From positions 14,650,110-14,714,109 of the forward strand of contig NC_133216.1 of assembly GCF_040436345.1 (NCBI RefSeq): a stretch of DNA of 64,000 nucleotides. The letters run 5' to 3'. Of this stretch, positions 24,201 to 39,200 are shown one piece after another (position 1 is the first letter of the stretch; every line of letters starts with the position of its first letter). Made by a program: the position numbers and the translations under genes. The notes under the pieces are model-generated. The model had not been told where the DNA came from. It did no database searches and saw only the letters and a program-made list of their open reading frames with translations. Origin of the DNA: Pagrus major (taxonomy: Eukaryota > Chordata > Actinopteri > Spariformes > Sparidae).

Positions 24201-27200
24201 ATGTGCTTGTTGAAGGAGATGTTAAGATGTGTGGCTGACTCGTAGTACTCGATCATGTCAAACAGGGCTGATGCACCCTGAGAAGCACAGAGAGAAGAGG
24301 AGAAAGATATTAACCTTTATGGCATTTCAGATAAAATCAAATAGTTTTAAAGCAAATCTCACAGTTGGTCAAAGTGTCAAAACTCTGAAAGCGATGTCAC
24401 AAGATACAGACGGGAGCAGCTGTAGTTGCCATGGTAACATTCCCTCAGGACAGGAGACCTGCTCAGTTTCCACGAGGGCCTCAGGTAAACGGGGCAGAGA
24501 CACACCTGTCGAGGCCACTGACTACAGAACTTGTGAAAATGGTACTGTCTCCTTTGTTTTAGAAACACGACTAAATAAAGTTTATTTTAGATTAGGGTTG
24601 CAACTGACGATTATTACCATTTTAATAAATCTCCTGATTATTTTCTAGATTAATTGATTAATTGTTTTCTCTATAAAATATCAAATTTGTCAGAACAACA
24701 GTCCAAAAATCAAACATATTCAGATTATTTGGGCTGCCCGCTAATTGACGACTGAACTATTATTCCATGAGAAGTGTCTTAGTCAACCAAGTTGATTAAT
24801 CCTAGGAAAGAAAAGAAAACCTAAACATCATTCAGATAGCTTAGTTAGCTGTGCAGCTAACCTCAGTGTTGGTGTTTACACTGCTAGCACAGGTGTTTTG
24901 TAATGCCGGCAGGAGGAGACGGTTTTGAGGAATAAACACCAGAAACGTAGGGCGAGCAAGCAGCGTAAGCCAGGTTGATTTACTGTACCGTGGGGCTGAC
25001 CAGAAAATGGTGGGCAGCTCATCATTTTACTTTCGTGTTTGACAGAGAAATGCTGGAATCAGCAAATGTTTAGCTTTTTTGGCTTAAAACACGACTAAAA
25101 CAATTTCCTGCTGATTGATTAATCGATGAATTGACTAATCATTGCAGTTTTAGATTATCCTCATTATAAATTAAACTGCAGATTATTCTCACCATTGACA
25201 CATTAATAGTTTTATCTATAGAATATAAGAACATTGCAAAAAAAAAATAATAATAATAAAAAAAAATATCATAATTTGCTCTTGTCCAAACCCCAAAATC
25301 ATCAGTTTACAATGATATAAAAGAGACATTTGATATGCTTGAATCATCAAAAGTTTTGCATTTAGCTTGAAAAATGCTTCAATTGATTAACTGAGTATAA
25401 AAATAGATGCTAATTCTTGTTTAGGTTGGACAAGTCATCAGTTACATCATCAGTTACATCAAGTCATCTGTTACATCATGAGTAATTTCAGCTCGATGCA
25501 CGAGATAATGTGAAGAACGTTATTTAATCAACAGCATTAAGATCTTAGGGCCTGAAGGAGCAGACACAGGACTGAAGTGAAAAGTCAGGTGATGTAGCAC
25601 AAGGCCAAAGTGCACTCATGTGATCAGGGTGTTTTTGTCTCATTTTGGTTTTGGTGGTGCTGCGTGGGTGCATCTCTTTCATCCATCCCTGATATACTGA
25701 CAATAAAAAGGTGTTGATGACTCCAAAGTGGAGGTGGAAGCTGGTTGTTTTGCTTTTCTGCATTTTTCCATTTGCTTCCATTACATAACATGTTATTAGC
25801 ATATTTCAACAAAAAAATTGCTGCTGGGTCATTGTGTCCCTGGTGTCTTTAACTCTGCAACAATTAAAAGCAAACTTAAACAAGACAGAAATAAACAGGC
25901 AGTGATGATTTTTGGCTCCTGTGCAGCCAGCTGCAGGATGAGATTAAAATGGAAGTATGAGCGTATGAGTTTCTTCTTCTTGAGGCTGATGAGAAGTAAC
26001 AAAATCCGACAGGCTGTTGCATAGCGTCTCCTAACCTTTTCCCCTTTGTGTGTGTGTGTGCATTCTGGGCGACATTACTGAGTATACACGAGTGTGTTTA
26101 TCTACAGGGTGGGGGAAGATGAGTCACATCCAGTCCAATAAAAGCCAGGCTGTGTTAGTACTCCCCATGCCTGCTCCTCCCTGTGCTCCCATCTCTCCAA
26201 AACTATTTTTTCTCCTTTCATCCACCCAAATCATTCCCAACAAGACGCAACTACTGCAGATACAAAGCTCTGCCAAATCAAGCTGTCCACTGTATCACAC
26301 TTCAAAGATGAACCCATCTTCTCACATCCCCTTTCGATTCCTTTTCTATCCCACCTTCCTCCCTTCTCATCCTCCTCTGTCATCACATCCTCGGTATTTT
26401 CTCCTTTCAGCGTCTCATTTCATCTGAGCCCAATGCGACACACTTGTCTCAGACTAAGATGCTGCTCGCTGGAGACTCAATCACTGACTCATTCAGCTAT
26501 TTCATTCACATTTCCGGGGCAGTGTTACATGGTCGGTGAGGAGAGTGCGCACGTCACTCTGTATTTGTTTGGATTATGTGAAGCTCCGGTGTGTGTGTGT
26601 GTGTGTGTGTGTGTGTCTAAGTTGTGTCAAAATCTGTCAAAAAAGGATATATGTAATACTGTTCATGAATGAAACTGCTCCTGCTCTTTTAGGTTTTGTG
26701 TTTCTCAGCACTGTTTGTGATTTCAGTGAACAGTTCATGCAGGATTAAAGATGCTTTTAAATTCCATCATATTAATGGATGTGAAACATTGTGATCTTTA
26801 CTTCTGCTCATTTTTGTTGACCACCTGACACATAATCCATTGTTGTAGTATGAAACTCAATCAGAGTTGCCATTGCCATCAACTTGTGCAGTAAAATTTC
26901 TGAATGCAATGGGATAAAATCTGTTTGACTCGAGAGTGAAAGTTCCCCTCAGTGCACTGTAGGGATGTTTTTGCTCATGCCATCTTGTTAGACTGGATCT
27001 ACACCCTGTAGTAAATATGCAGAAACAAACACAGAACGTCTGCCCATCTCGAAGCTAACACACCTTCTTCCTCCATTTACGCCTGGTATTGACATGTGAT
27101 ATGCATCTGGATATTTTATCAGGATAATGACATCCGATCTATGTGTGTTTGCATTTACAACTGGTATTAAAATGAATCCTTGTTGACTCGAGTGTCCCCA

Positions 27201-30200
27201 CATTGTGGTTTGATCTGTCGATATGTAAATAAGTTAGCCGGAGCTGTTGGACAAATTCCAGGTCCACTGAAGAAAAGACAAGAACATTATTCGTGTCTAA
27301 ATCACTTTTTGGGAGGAAAGACTTGCATCTGCTACTACTTGTAGCTTCTGCCTGGCTTACCTAAACCAGCAATACGAGGCAGAGTTATGTGACACTAGGG
27401 GGACTTTTTTCTTCAGAATTTGGTCACCAAGTACAGATTGAATAAACTAACCATCTCCAGATGTGTTTACAGCATTAACATCAGTTAATTTTAGATTAGA
27501 TTATAGTTAGAAAGTGAAATGTCACATTTGATTATTGGTAATTAAGTCTCAGGCCTTCATAAAATGTCAGTTTTATGGAGTTAATGTGGGTTTGCTCTGT
27601 TTGAAAGCCCTTCCTGACATCATTCTGTGTTAAAGTTAACCTGTGGAGTTTTTATGTTTACCCTCACTGTTTTTCTGTGTGTATCTTTGAGGCCTAACAA
27701 ATGTGTTGAAAGCTTGTCCTTCCACAACAAATATTTGTTTACTTGCTAGAGGTCCTCTTTGACCTTTGTTCGTGAATTGCTGCACATTTTCTGGCATGCT
27801 ACCGCCACCAACCAGAAGACCAGTATAAAACTATGTTCAAGCGTGCATCCTATTGACACAAACAACATAGGGGCTGTCTCTTAAAGAAATTACTCGTTAG
27901 TGTTATTAGTGCTCCAAAACTCCACCGGATGCCTCTAATTCAGACTCACTTTCATGAAAAAAAGAGAAAAGTTTAAAGCTACCTGCAAGTGTGCTGAAAA
28001 ACAGCGGGAGACTGGGGACTGAATAAATTCTGCAGTTTAAGAGTGAACTTGCCAGACAGGAATAAAAAAAACAAGAGCTGTAATTAAAGCGGCCCTTCCT
28101 ACCCTAAAGAAACATATCCTGTGTGACTCTGTGGAGCTTGTGCCTGTGTGTGATACAGTGCTGGTCAGTGTATTTAGAGCTCTGCGTGACAGGAAGTGGT
28201 CAGGGCCTGTGTCCCCTCTGCTTCACACTGCAGCACTGTCTCGGTCTGTGCGTGTCTACAGCCCAAACGTCCCTAATAGTGTTTACACAAGTGGACATCT
28301 GGAGTAATCAGAAAACCCATGATAAACACTCCACATCCCACCAGTGCAGTAAGAGTGAGGAAGAGCATCAGAGAGTGACTGAAGGCAGACAGCAACAGTA
28401 AAAGAGGGTGAGAAGGAGAGATGGGCATGAATTAAGGATGAAAGCTGGAAATATCAGAGCTGCATCGAGAGAAATGAAGGAATAAAATGAGCTAGAGATA
28501 CATTTTAAAAGGATCTTCTTACATCTTCATCCAGGTTTGTCTGCTCCAGATCTATCACTTTGAACTGGACCCTCTTCAAAACCTCTTCCAGAGACTCACA
28601 TGCTTTGTAGTCCAGCTTCTCACCTGAAGACATACGAACACATCGTCAAGCAGCACATTATATGTTGTTGCATGAAATAAAGTTGAAAGATTTGTAAAAT
28701 TAATCTCGCAGCCTGGCATGTGTTGATTCCAATGAGTTAAATTTATAGTGTTGACTATATGAATGTTATTCTTACCTTTTAGATCTAAGCATTCATTTCG
28801 CTGTGTCAGGTCTTTCAGTTCCTACAGAGAGAAAAAGAAGCAGTGTCAGTAAAAGTTCAGTTCCCTTGCTTTTCACATGGTGAAACTTTCTAATCACACA
28901 GGCGGCAATTCAAGAAATAGTGCTGGATATAAACTATCCCATCCTGCAATATTAGAACAGATCTGCTGATCAAACAGTGCAGAATATGTCCACGCAGTCC
29001 ACGCAGAATAGGCCCGCTACCGTAGCTCTGCTAACTAGGTGTCAAATACAGTGTTTCTCCTACCGCTGTTTCACAATAAAAGCCTCTCCTTGGTTTGCTG
29101 GTGGGAAAAATTGAAGCAGCAGCAGTAAATATTAGGTTTACATCAGCAGTAACATCCCTTTTTCAGTCAGCACCACAGACACACGTGTTGAGCCATCAGT
29201 TTAGTGCACGACACACGTTTTTTTGAGGGGGGGGACCAAAGTTGGCTACGTCTGGCCCTTCTCAGGAATTGATGCAGCTCAGCACAATCAAAGTGTGCCA
29301 ACCGAGGTCCGTTAAACCGTAACCTAAAAGTGCCTCGTCTGTTTCAACTGTGAGCCTATATTATGCACCACTTGATGCTTTAAACACAGTTGGAACCGAT
29401 CCAGTATCAGTATTGGATGCTGATATTGACGTAATTCACTTATCGGATATCGGACTGATGTAACTGATCCAGTTTACATAGTCTGATTAATTACTAACAA
29501 TTTTCCATTGAACTCTTTACAATTGTCTTATTTATTTATGGCCTTTTTCATGGGATGAGAAAGAGAGGGGTTTTGACATGCTGTTAACGGCAAAAGGTCA
29601 GATTTGAACCCTTGGCTGCTGCGGCATGAACAGCCTCACATGCTCTACCAACTGAGCTACCAGGGCGTCCCTTTAAAACTGTCCCATTACTTTTGAACTC
29701 ATGTATAGAAGTCTACTCACCAGTAGTTCATAACGAATTGCTGCACACTTGATTTGTTCAGGTTTTGCACAACATTAAAGGAGTTGCTGTTGCAATTTAC
29801 TAAGCCAATGGAACCGCCAGCTCAAATAAATTGCTTTGGATAAAAGGGGTGTCACGATATACCGATACTGAGAATAGCTGTGATATAGAAACAATGAAAT
29901 ATGGAGTTCATAGTGGAGTTATGTTAATATAAATGTGATAATATTGTGCGAATAATCAGAGAATCATAGAATGTAGATCTTTTGTTTATCAGTTCATTTG
30001 GTTTCGTTTTCACTATTCATTAAGTATAATCGTTCTTTTTGTGCAGATTTTGAGAAGAATTTGACAAAACACGCAGTATACAAAGTTAAACATGGTGGCA
30101 TTATTCGTTTATAATTTAACGAAAAAAGATAATATTCCTTTCCTGAATTCATTTTGCAGCCTACTTTGGAATACATTTAAATTTAATCTATTTTTTTGTA

Positions 30201-33200
30201 CAGCTTTTGCACCTTTAATAAGAAATGCTGCATGGTTTACTATAGCCTCATGTAACCTTACACATAATATGTCAACAACAACAATAATAATGAAAATAAC
30301 AATTACAATATTTGAGAAAGAAAGAGCTCCTGTATCGGTACCAGTATTGGCAGATATCCAAATTCAAATATGGAGTAGGACTGGGAATGAACAAAGGTGA
30401 ATCGGTTCACCTCTACTTTAGACCAATCTATACTGTATGGCAGTCCAACACAGCAGCAGCATCACAGATTAACAGGTGGACAGATATTTAACCTCCTGCC
30501 CTGGTAAAACACCCAACCACCCACTCAAACACAAAAACATAGAGCGCTGCCCTTGAAACTATGTACCAGCAAATCCCTCTCTCTAGTTGACAGCCCGGCC
30601 CATTCAACATGAACTCCATAACCTCTGCCCTCGTGCCATACTGCCATCACTTATGTGTGTGTGTCTGAACATACTGATGATGGTTTAGTTGCACTGAGGG
30701 TTCCTGCATGACTCAACTGGTCCCAAAAACATGGTGATATTACGTGACAAATGCCACATGTAAAAAGCTGTATAGTCATAATACAAACAGCAGGAAACAC
30801 TATGACGCTAAATAGCTCACTGCAGTCAGTATAGAGACAATTCATCTGTGAAACCGATGAACCATTCACTTTAGGAAGCATAATGTGAAAAATCTCCACA
30901 GTATTTTCTCAGTATGTTCTGGCTGTTCTTCAGCATCCAGATGGTGTTGACTATGTAAACACAAGCAGACACACTTTGAGCAATTTAACAGCAAGACAAT
31001 CACCACCTACAATTAACATGGGCACCTGTCAGTGAGAATGACTCTATCAGTGTGAATACCTCTCTGGCAGAGCTGCCAGAACCCAAAAATAGTGCATGAC
31101 GCACAGTGTGCCTCTGCACGAGTGCTGGTATGGGTGCGTGTGTGTGTCTGTGTGTTGTGGGTGGGCTACATCAAGCTGCTGATTCCCTTTCTGATCTTGT
31201 TCGTTAATTCTGTGATTACACTTGCTGTACCTCTGTTATATATATGTGCAACGTTTCATTAGTGTTCTAATGAAAACACACTCAGACCAAAGTGTGTTTT
31301 AGTCAAATTATCCTCTGCAAGATGTCTTATCATCCTGAAGTCTTAGAGGAAATATGACATCTTAGTGTCTAATCAAAATAGACAGATGGAGAGGCATGAA
31401 AAAGGGGCTGTTGCATCCCCAATAAAAATGAAAATATGTCTGTGCTTAAATGGCATTCACCAAGTAAGACCCCATCCCAATACACCTCTTGCCCCTTCCA
31501 CTTAGCCATACCCCTCCATTTTGCGTGTTCACCTCTAGGGGTAGGGTGTCCCGATGCTTGTCAGGATAGAGGGGTAGAGCGCAGTGTTAGGACTATATGG
31601 CCCTCCAAATTAAGGTTTTTCAGAGGCGCACTTCAAACCGAGGGTTATGAGAGCTCTGCCGTTTCAATGCATTATGGTCCTTTTCTTTACAAGAAGCATA
31701 AAACAATGACTGCTCGTTTGCTGATGTCTCTGAAGCTAACTAGTTAGCTGGCTACTTATTATAGCCGAATTGTGCTCGACAGTCACGCTTTTTGAAATAC
31801 TTCAATGTTATACTTCCCCGACTTTGTTGTCATAAGACACCTGAAATTTAACTCAAGTCCAAAAACGAAGTTGCTGCACTTTGTTCCACTCCTCTAATAT
31901 CAGTGCAGACTGGCAGAATAGGAACATGGGTTAGTAATGTTAGCCTATAAAGCACAGCTAGTGGCCAGGTAATGAAGCAGTGTTCTTTCTTATTTGATGA
32001 CTTGACTGATAGTGTGAGGTTGTGTATGAGTTGTGAGTGTCCATGCTTTTCTATTTCCATCAGATAAATGGCATTGTGATAATACCAGGATTGCCACAGT
32101 AACACAAGAGAAATCACCACAGCTAGAGACAGCATATTGAAATGTTTACATAAACATTATCAACAACAACTGATGATAGATGGGGGACTTGAAGGGATGT
32201 CCCGTTTAATAGAGGGGGTATTTCAACTACTTCCCCTTGTAACTCTGTTCTGAGGGGCCGGGGTTCACTTGGAAATGAGGGGTCGGGGTAAAAATATATA
32301 AAAAATAAGGTATGCAGCAAAAATATTTTAGTCTGTCTTTACTTTCTTTATTCCAGATATACTAAACCAGTCTAGAAAGAGTAGGTTTCTGCATATTCTG
32401 CAAAATGAAATGTGCACCTTGGCTGCATGTGAGACATTGCATAATAGGGAACCACTTGTCCCTGAGGGGATCGCAGCAGCACAAATGTGACACAAGGCTA
32501 CCAAGTGTCCATGTCTCAAGCCTCTGGAGGGAGTTACTGTACAGGAGGCATTCAACATGTAGCTGCGAAATAGTGACCCCTTTAAACACACAGACACAAA
32601 CAACTGTGCAGAAATGTACATAACCTGTAGGGCCCCTGGCAAGCCGCCACGTGTACAGTGCAGTTGGACTTAATAAAGGAAGCATTTAGAGTGAAGGAGG
32701 AAAAAACAGTCAACGGTTGAGCTCCTCTTGCAAACCCCCCTTTCACTGATCAGCCATTTGGTCTGACTGGCTTGTTTATGTGGCTGGTTACTGCAAGGAT
32801 GACTAAGCAGAAATGAGAGGGGGCGGTTGTGGACCAAAAGACTACAGTGGTAGAGGGGGATGGAGATCAGCCAGACATCGCATACACGAGGGATCAGACA
32901 AAAAGCAGAATATGATGGAGGGAAAAAGGTGAGACATCTCTGATGACCAGAAATCTCCCAGTGGAAATGTACCCAGACTGTAGGTCTAAATGAAGCACAC
33001 AGCAGCAGCTTAGCACAGAGACGTGCATTTCCACAAGTAGCTGAGATGTTAGCCCAACTTCTTTCTCTCAGCTGACCAAGCGTGTGGGGATTTCTTTGCA
33101 GAGTCTCTCAAATCACAAATGTGTTCCCATCTGGGACTCAACATCATCACTCACACATGGAGACACACCTGCAGGTACAAATGTGCAAAGCTCCAGCAGA

Positions 33201-36200
33201 GAGGCCCAGTTAAGGGTTTATGAGTGTGTGCTGCAGCGACAGAACAAACAGGAGAAAGTGCTAATGTGTCCCTGCTGCAAAGGTTAACACAGCCAACTCC
33301 TCCATCAGTCTCACTGGAGGGGAGTCAGTTTAGTTATGGGACATTCCCAAATAAATAGAAACAGAGAGACAGGCTCCCATATGTTTGCATACACACAGTA
33401 TCAGCAATATTACATCAGCATAACGTTTCCAGCAACGGCTAGGGCATTTATTTATTTAAACTGGTAATAGACACATTTTCTGCTTCAACGTATCATTATG
33501 AAGTAAATGTTGATTGAATGTTGAGGATATAGAATATAGAAACAGCGTTGACATTGGTTCCCTATAAACCTCACTATCAGTATACAGTCTTGTCTACCAC
33601 CAGACACACGGTCAACCGGGAAAAGTAAGATTAACTGGTGATCCATTTCTATTATAGATGAAATGATCTAACAAACTCATGTTTTGTCCGGTGTTGCTGT
33701 TATTTGTGCAGAAAATTGATTAATTTGTCTTTGCAACAGCGACGGCAACAAAAACATCACTTGGAAACGTTATGGGGGAAAAGTTGACTTTAGCCACTCT
33801 AAACAAAAGAGAGTTCGAGGTCACTAGCTATTATTTCTTTTGACACATTTTCATTAAACTAGTGACGCACCCATTTACCGCCACAACATCGTTAACTGCT
33901 GATATTCACCTTGTTGACTGCTTTAGGCCTATTGGCAAATAAGATGACATCCACCAGAGGCAGTGGACGATGTTTATCTGATGTGTCACATCAATTTTAC
34001 AGTGGCACACACGAGCTACTGGCTCATGACATCCTTGACATCAGTTTGTAGGGCAGTTTGTAAGGCTATGCAAGTACTGAAAAATTCTTATCATTTAGTA
34101 GGTTGTACAATGGGCTAAAAAGGCTTCTGAAGCAGTTACTTTTCAAAAGAGAATCATTTTCATGTCAAAGAAGGTCATATCAAAAGGTTGTTTTATTAAT
34201 TTGTGTGATTGAATTTTCTGCTTTTCAAAGATAGTTTAATGACAGGCTTATTTTGTTTTCTTTATAGTTCCCTGAAACAACAGAGGGGATAAATCCACAT
34301 GCCGTGGAAACAACTCCCACATGAAGAAACATTTGTGTTATCATAATAACAATCGCAATACAGATCAAGCATGTGCATCAATTCACTTATAAAAAGGCAC
34401 AAGAGCGACAGAAATACAAAAACAGCTCTGAGGCTCCCCCCTGGATTTGAGGAACTGCTTATGCAGAGGGATTATGGGACACATGACTGTGCTGGCTAAC
34501 CCACAAGAGACTGCATGAAAAAAAAAAGACACGAAACACTCGTCTGCCTGTTGGGAATAACAACCACCCTTGCTGAAAAAGGAAAAAGGCCCACCTCTAC
34601 AGGATGCTATCATAGCACTGGTCCATAGTCATGCCCTGCTGCATCACGTCGTGCCCTCAAACCACATTAACAAGCGTTTGAAGTGTTTTTCATCACCAGA
34701 AGAAAAGGTTTAGGATGTAATTCTTGGAGCTAAATTTTGTTTAACCTCACGAACAGGAACCTGCACAATTACAAAGAACTTTTGGGTGGGGTTACCAAGA
34801 CTTCCTAGCCAGCTTGTCCAGCTGCTTGCTGCACAGCAAAATACTGCCATGACGGGACTTGTTTCTGTTAGTATATATGTTTTATATCATTGAGATATAC
34901 GTATGCAGCCATTTGTACCCCAGCAGTTCTGAACTTGCACTGCATGGACACCCACTCTCTGGTTACCTGCTGCCTGCTCCATGTGACCAACCTTATTCAG
35001 TGTTTTGCATGTATGTAAAGTACAATATATGGTGGCTCTGTATGCCGGGACACCGCATATCGTACTTCCTGGTTGCCATCCTGATGACCACGAATGAATG
35101 CGCAGTCCAGCTTTCCACTCAAAGTGCAGCAAACTAGTCATGACAAATGAGCACTACACCACTACATCTCTAGTGCATTATGTTCTTTCGAGCACATTAC
35201 ACTCTCCTGTTGCAGCTTTTACCATTAAAAAGCAGGCGTTGGTGGCTTCATGACAGCCATGTTTGTAGTGACAAGGACTGCAGTACTGGTGAATTGGCCA
35301 CATCAAATTGGAGTAAAAAAGGAGTAAAAAGCAGGAGCTCAGCAGGCCAGGGTGATGGCTTTCCACTCTGTCAGGGGATTTAAGAGGGGATTATGACGTT
35401 CCACTAGAGGTGGCAAATAACATAATTTCAAGTAGAAACAGCGCTCCTCATTCATCACCTTTTCTCTAACATTGTTTCCAGCATTTCACCACTTCCTCGT
35501 TGGGTGAAATGGATATTTTTCTTTCCCAAGAGCAGGCAAATCGAGTTACACAACAGTCGAAGCTATGCAAGAGTAGGTACACCTAATGCAGTCTAATAAA
35601 AGAGCACTGTGTTAATTCACTACCCTCATGAAGGTTATAGCGGTCAGCTTTTTTTAAAAACTGTTGTATTGTTATATTAGAGGGTGCAGTATCTGGTGCT
35701 GTTGAATGATATTGCGTTATACTGACAGATTATTCTATTTTATCTTGGCCACCCAATTTATTTCAATGATGGTGGACAAAGTCATTGAAATACCTCCCTG
35801 TTGTATCAGACTGCATTGCTTTTAGCTAGGTGTATCTAATAAACTGATAATGTATGTTGTCAGTATTACAGCACTGTGTCTCAGTGTCTGTGTGATTCAT
35901 CTGTCGATCTGTGTTTGTGTTGGGCTGAAACTCACCTGTATCTGTTTGAGCACTTTGGGAATGGGTTTACAGTTGAGTTTCTGACAGGCCTGTTTGTAGG
36001 AAGAGAGGATCTCCTCCACCGTCACATTCTGAGCTGCAAAATACAGAAAACAAGAAAGGTTAAGATTGCTTTTGTTGCTTTGTTTATTTGAGCACATCTG
36101 TCACTCTCTAGGAGGCAAACACAAACACACATACACACGCACACACACACAAGAATCAGATGAGAAAAAAATACATCAACTACATCTCAACAAATGTTTT

Positions 36201-39200
36201 TTCCTCACATCCTTTAATATCGCCTGCTATCTTGACTCTAATTTCACTCTGTTTATTATATTTGTATTTCATTTCTACATATAGCTGCACAGAGTACATG
36301 TACATGCATTGAAGATAGTAATCCAATTAACCTATGTGTGACAGCTTAAGTGCATGACAGCTTTATTTTGATGGTATCCTGAAATATTTTGTGAAATGAG
36401 TCAGGAGGGTTGGGACAGTATTTAGACAGCCTTCATTCCAGCAACACTGAAGTTCAAACGTACCACAGTTGCAGTATAACCCTAAAATACATGCAAAATG
36501 GTGTTAATCCAAAGTGGCACTGTTCGCGTTGCTTGCTGGCACTTATCATTTAGTTTTGACGCTGAGGTGTCTAAGTGATTTTCCGACAAGCACCATTTGC
36601 AAAGTAAACACAGCATCTCAAATGGATCTTCCCTGATGCCGATCTTACATATCAGCCAAAGATATCCCTTCACAACTCGTGCAAATAACCAACATGATGA
36701 AATCTAGGACTGTGGCCTGCTGGTGCGTCTGCCTTGGGGAGTACTCTCTTGACAGAGAGGATCAGAAACTGTAACCCCTTTAAGGGCTCCCCTACTTAAG
36801 TCAGCAAAAAGGACGTATTGTTCTTGGTGAGTGTGTGTGGATCAGCCGCTGCTGCCTTCCCAGACTGTTGCGGGGGCTAACTCCAGTCAGATGACTGGGC
36901 AACATTCAAACTCACTGTTCTGGCTGAGAAATTCTGCAGAGAGATGAAGTGAAGCACTTGGGCAAAGAAATTAAAATAATGACAGAAATGAAGAAAAAAA
37001 GAAGGAAAAAATTGCAGAAATTCAGAAAGATCAGGACATAAAACTGGATAAAGACAAAAAATGTGAGATGCATTCTACCAGCTTTTGACTTATTTTAGAC
37101 TGTGTGTAGGTTGTGTATATACAGACAGATAAATACATTCACAGTATGCAGTGTATGCTGATACAGACAAAACCTGCACCTACTATACTATATAACTATG
37201 TGTGCGTGTGAATCTGACCGTGTGCTGCAGTCAGCGTTTTCACCAAGGTGAGAATTTGTCTGCTTCACTTTTTAGTTGCCTCCATCTCCTCTCCCATCGT
37301 CTCTGCCAATGTCCCCAATCAGATTAACTCAAGTTCATTGCCCTGCCATCTTTACAAGGTACTGGACTAACCGGCATTACAAAAATGTAAAAAAATAATA
37401 ATACAACTAATTTCCTCATAAATTGTTTCATTATTGACCTCAGTAGGAGTACCAGCGACATGCAGTTTGGATGTCTATAATTGCACAAGCACAGGTGAGA
37501 ATGGACAACCTGCTGGCAGGACAAAGAGGAAGTTAAAAACCTACATGAGCAGCCATGCGTGTCTGAACAACTGTGTCATTCACTGTCTCAATGAAAAGTA
37601 CAAATGCCAGACCATGGCTGAAAATACTACAAGAGACTGTGGTGAGTTTGAAGTAATGGTGTGTGTATGTGTGTGTGTGTGACACTAAATGAAAGAGCAA
37701 GTCAGTGAGTGCCACATGAATACAATGAGAGTGGCCACAACGCATCTTTCACTCATTTTCAGACCCAGACCAGACAGCCACTCAAATGGAGAGAAGTCTG
37801 GTGCATCTGGTGCATACTGAATGTACATGCACACACATAAAAAATGCACTAAAGCTGGTTAGATGAGGATATGCTGACTGTTACGTTCAGTGACAAGATA
37901 TAAAGTCCAAGTAGGTTCAAAACAGATTTGTTTAAAAGGTATCCATTCACACTGTTCTGTTTGATAACTTTCAATCATTGTAAGATTGTGCACACAAGCA
38001 TAAGCCTAATTTCTCCACATACCCACATAGCCATAGATGGTCATATATTTGCTTTGAATGAACTGCTGGCATATGAAAACATTTGACTGCTCCACAAGTC
38101 CTTGGACATGTGACAAATGGGAAAGAAGAAGCAAAACTTTACTCAAATTTGAGATTAAAATATTTGTGGATGAGGTAGAGACAACTTGCTGTTATGATAA
38201 CTGGCTGTAATAGGATTACTTAGCAAAAGTATTTAACAATCTGTTTTGAATTCATATCCATTTTGGGGACTTTTTCCCATTTTCTGCCAATCCAGAATGT
38301 TCTATTCCCTCTGCCACGCAGTCCTTGTCACTGTTAATGCTGTGCTACCTCTGTGACACATGTTGTAGGTTCACAGAGGTTCACTCAAACCCCTCAAGTT
38401 CCACCCTTCACTCTCCAGGCCTGTCCAACCAGTAGGAATCACTTGTGCAGCAACACAGATTAAAAATGCTCTTCTGGCTTCAAACCTGTGAACATGGCCA
38501 ATTTTGTACGTTGACCACACAACCAAACCAGTGGTTTTGCTACCGGGAAAAGAACCCTGGGTTTCTGTGGTGGTGGATGGGAGCTTTGACTCCTGTCCAA
38601 CCCATGCACCCTTAAAAAACTTCCTCACACTAATTACCGCTAACAACCATGTGAAGCGCACCAATGCTGTTACAAACAGAACAGAGTCCATGTTCGTACA
38701 AGGACGGTTTTTCATGACCTTCAAGTGTTCACTTCAGTCACACCAATTTTTACCCCAAACCTAAGGTTTCCTCCCCCAAGAAAATGTTTAAATTTTTCAA
38801 TCAAAATATCAAAATATTATATTTGTATTCAAAAACTTAGAAAGCTAGAGCAGATAATAAATAATTAACTAGAAATAACCATTAGATCTGGAAAAAAAGT
38901 CATGTATAGTTAGTTTTGATGCTCTTGAGATTGATTTTACATCAATTTGGCTGAGGTGCTGTGACTAACCCTAATAATAGTTGGGAATACGCTGAAATTA
39001 TATTCTCCAGACGTATAAAAACATGCTTGTTTAGTACAGAACCCAATAAAAATCAGCATATATTTATGTAAAGTCATTATTTGAATCTTTTTTCAGTGAA
39101 AGCAAAATGAATCGGTGAAGCGAAGAGGTGGCACTAACATTTTTAATAAATTTCCAACCTTTTGCCAAAACTGTGATGGCTTTCTCATTGAGAGTATCGG

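Noticed and set aside
29601..29671. Functional tRNA gene
   Set aside because: The A and B boxes are present, but the acceptor stem is not closed and a SINE body follows directly.
38371..38724. 117-residue minus-strand open frame in PPP1R37 intron 1
   Set aside because: No domain or splice structure was recognised. It may be transposon-derived but could not be assigned.
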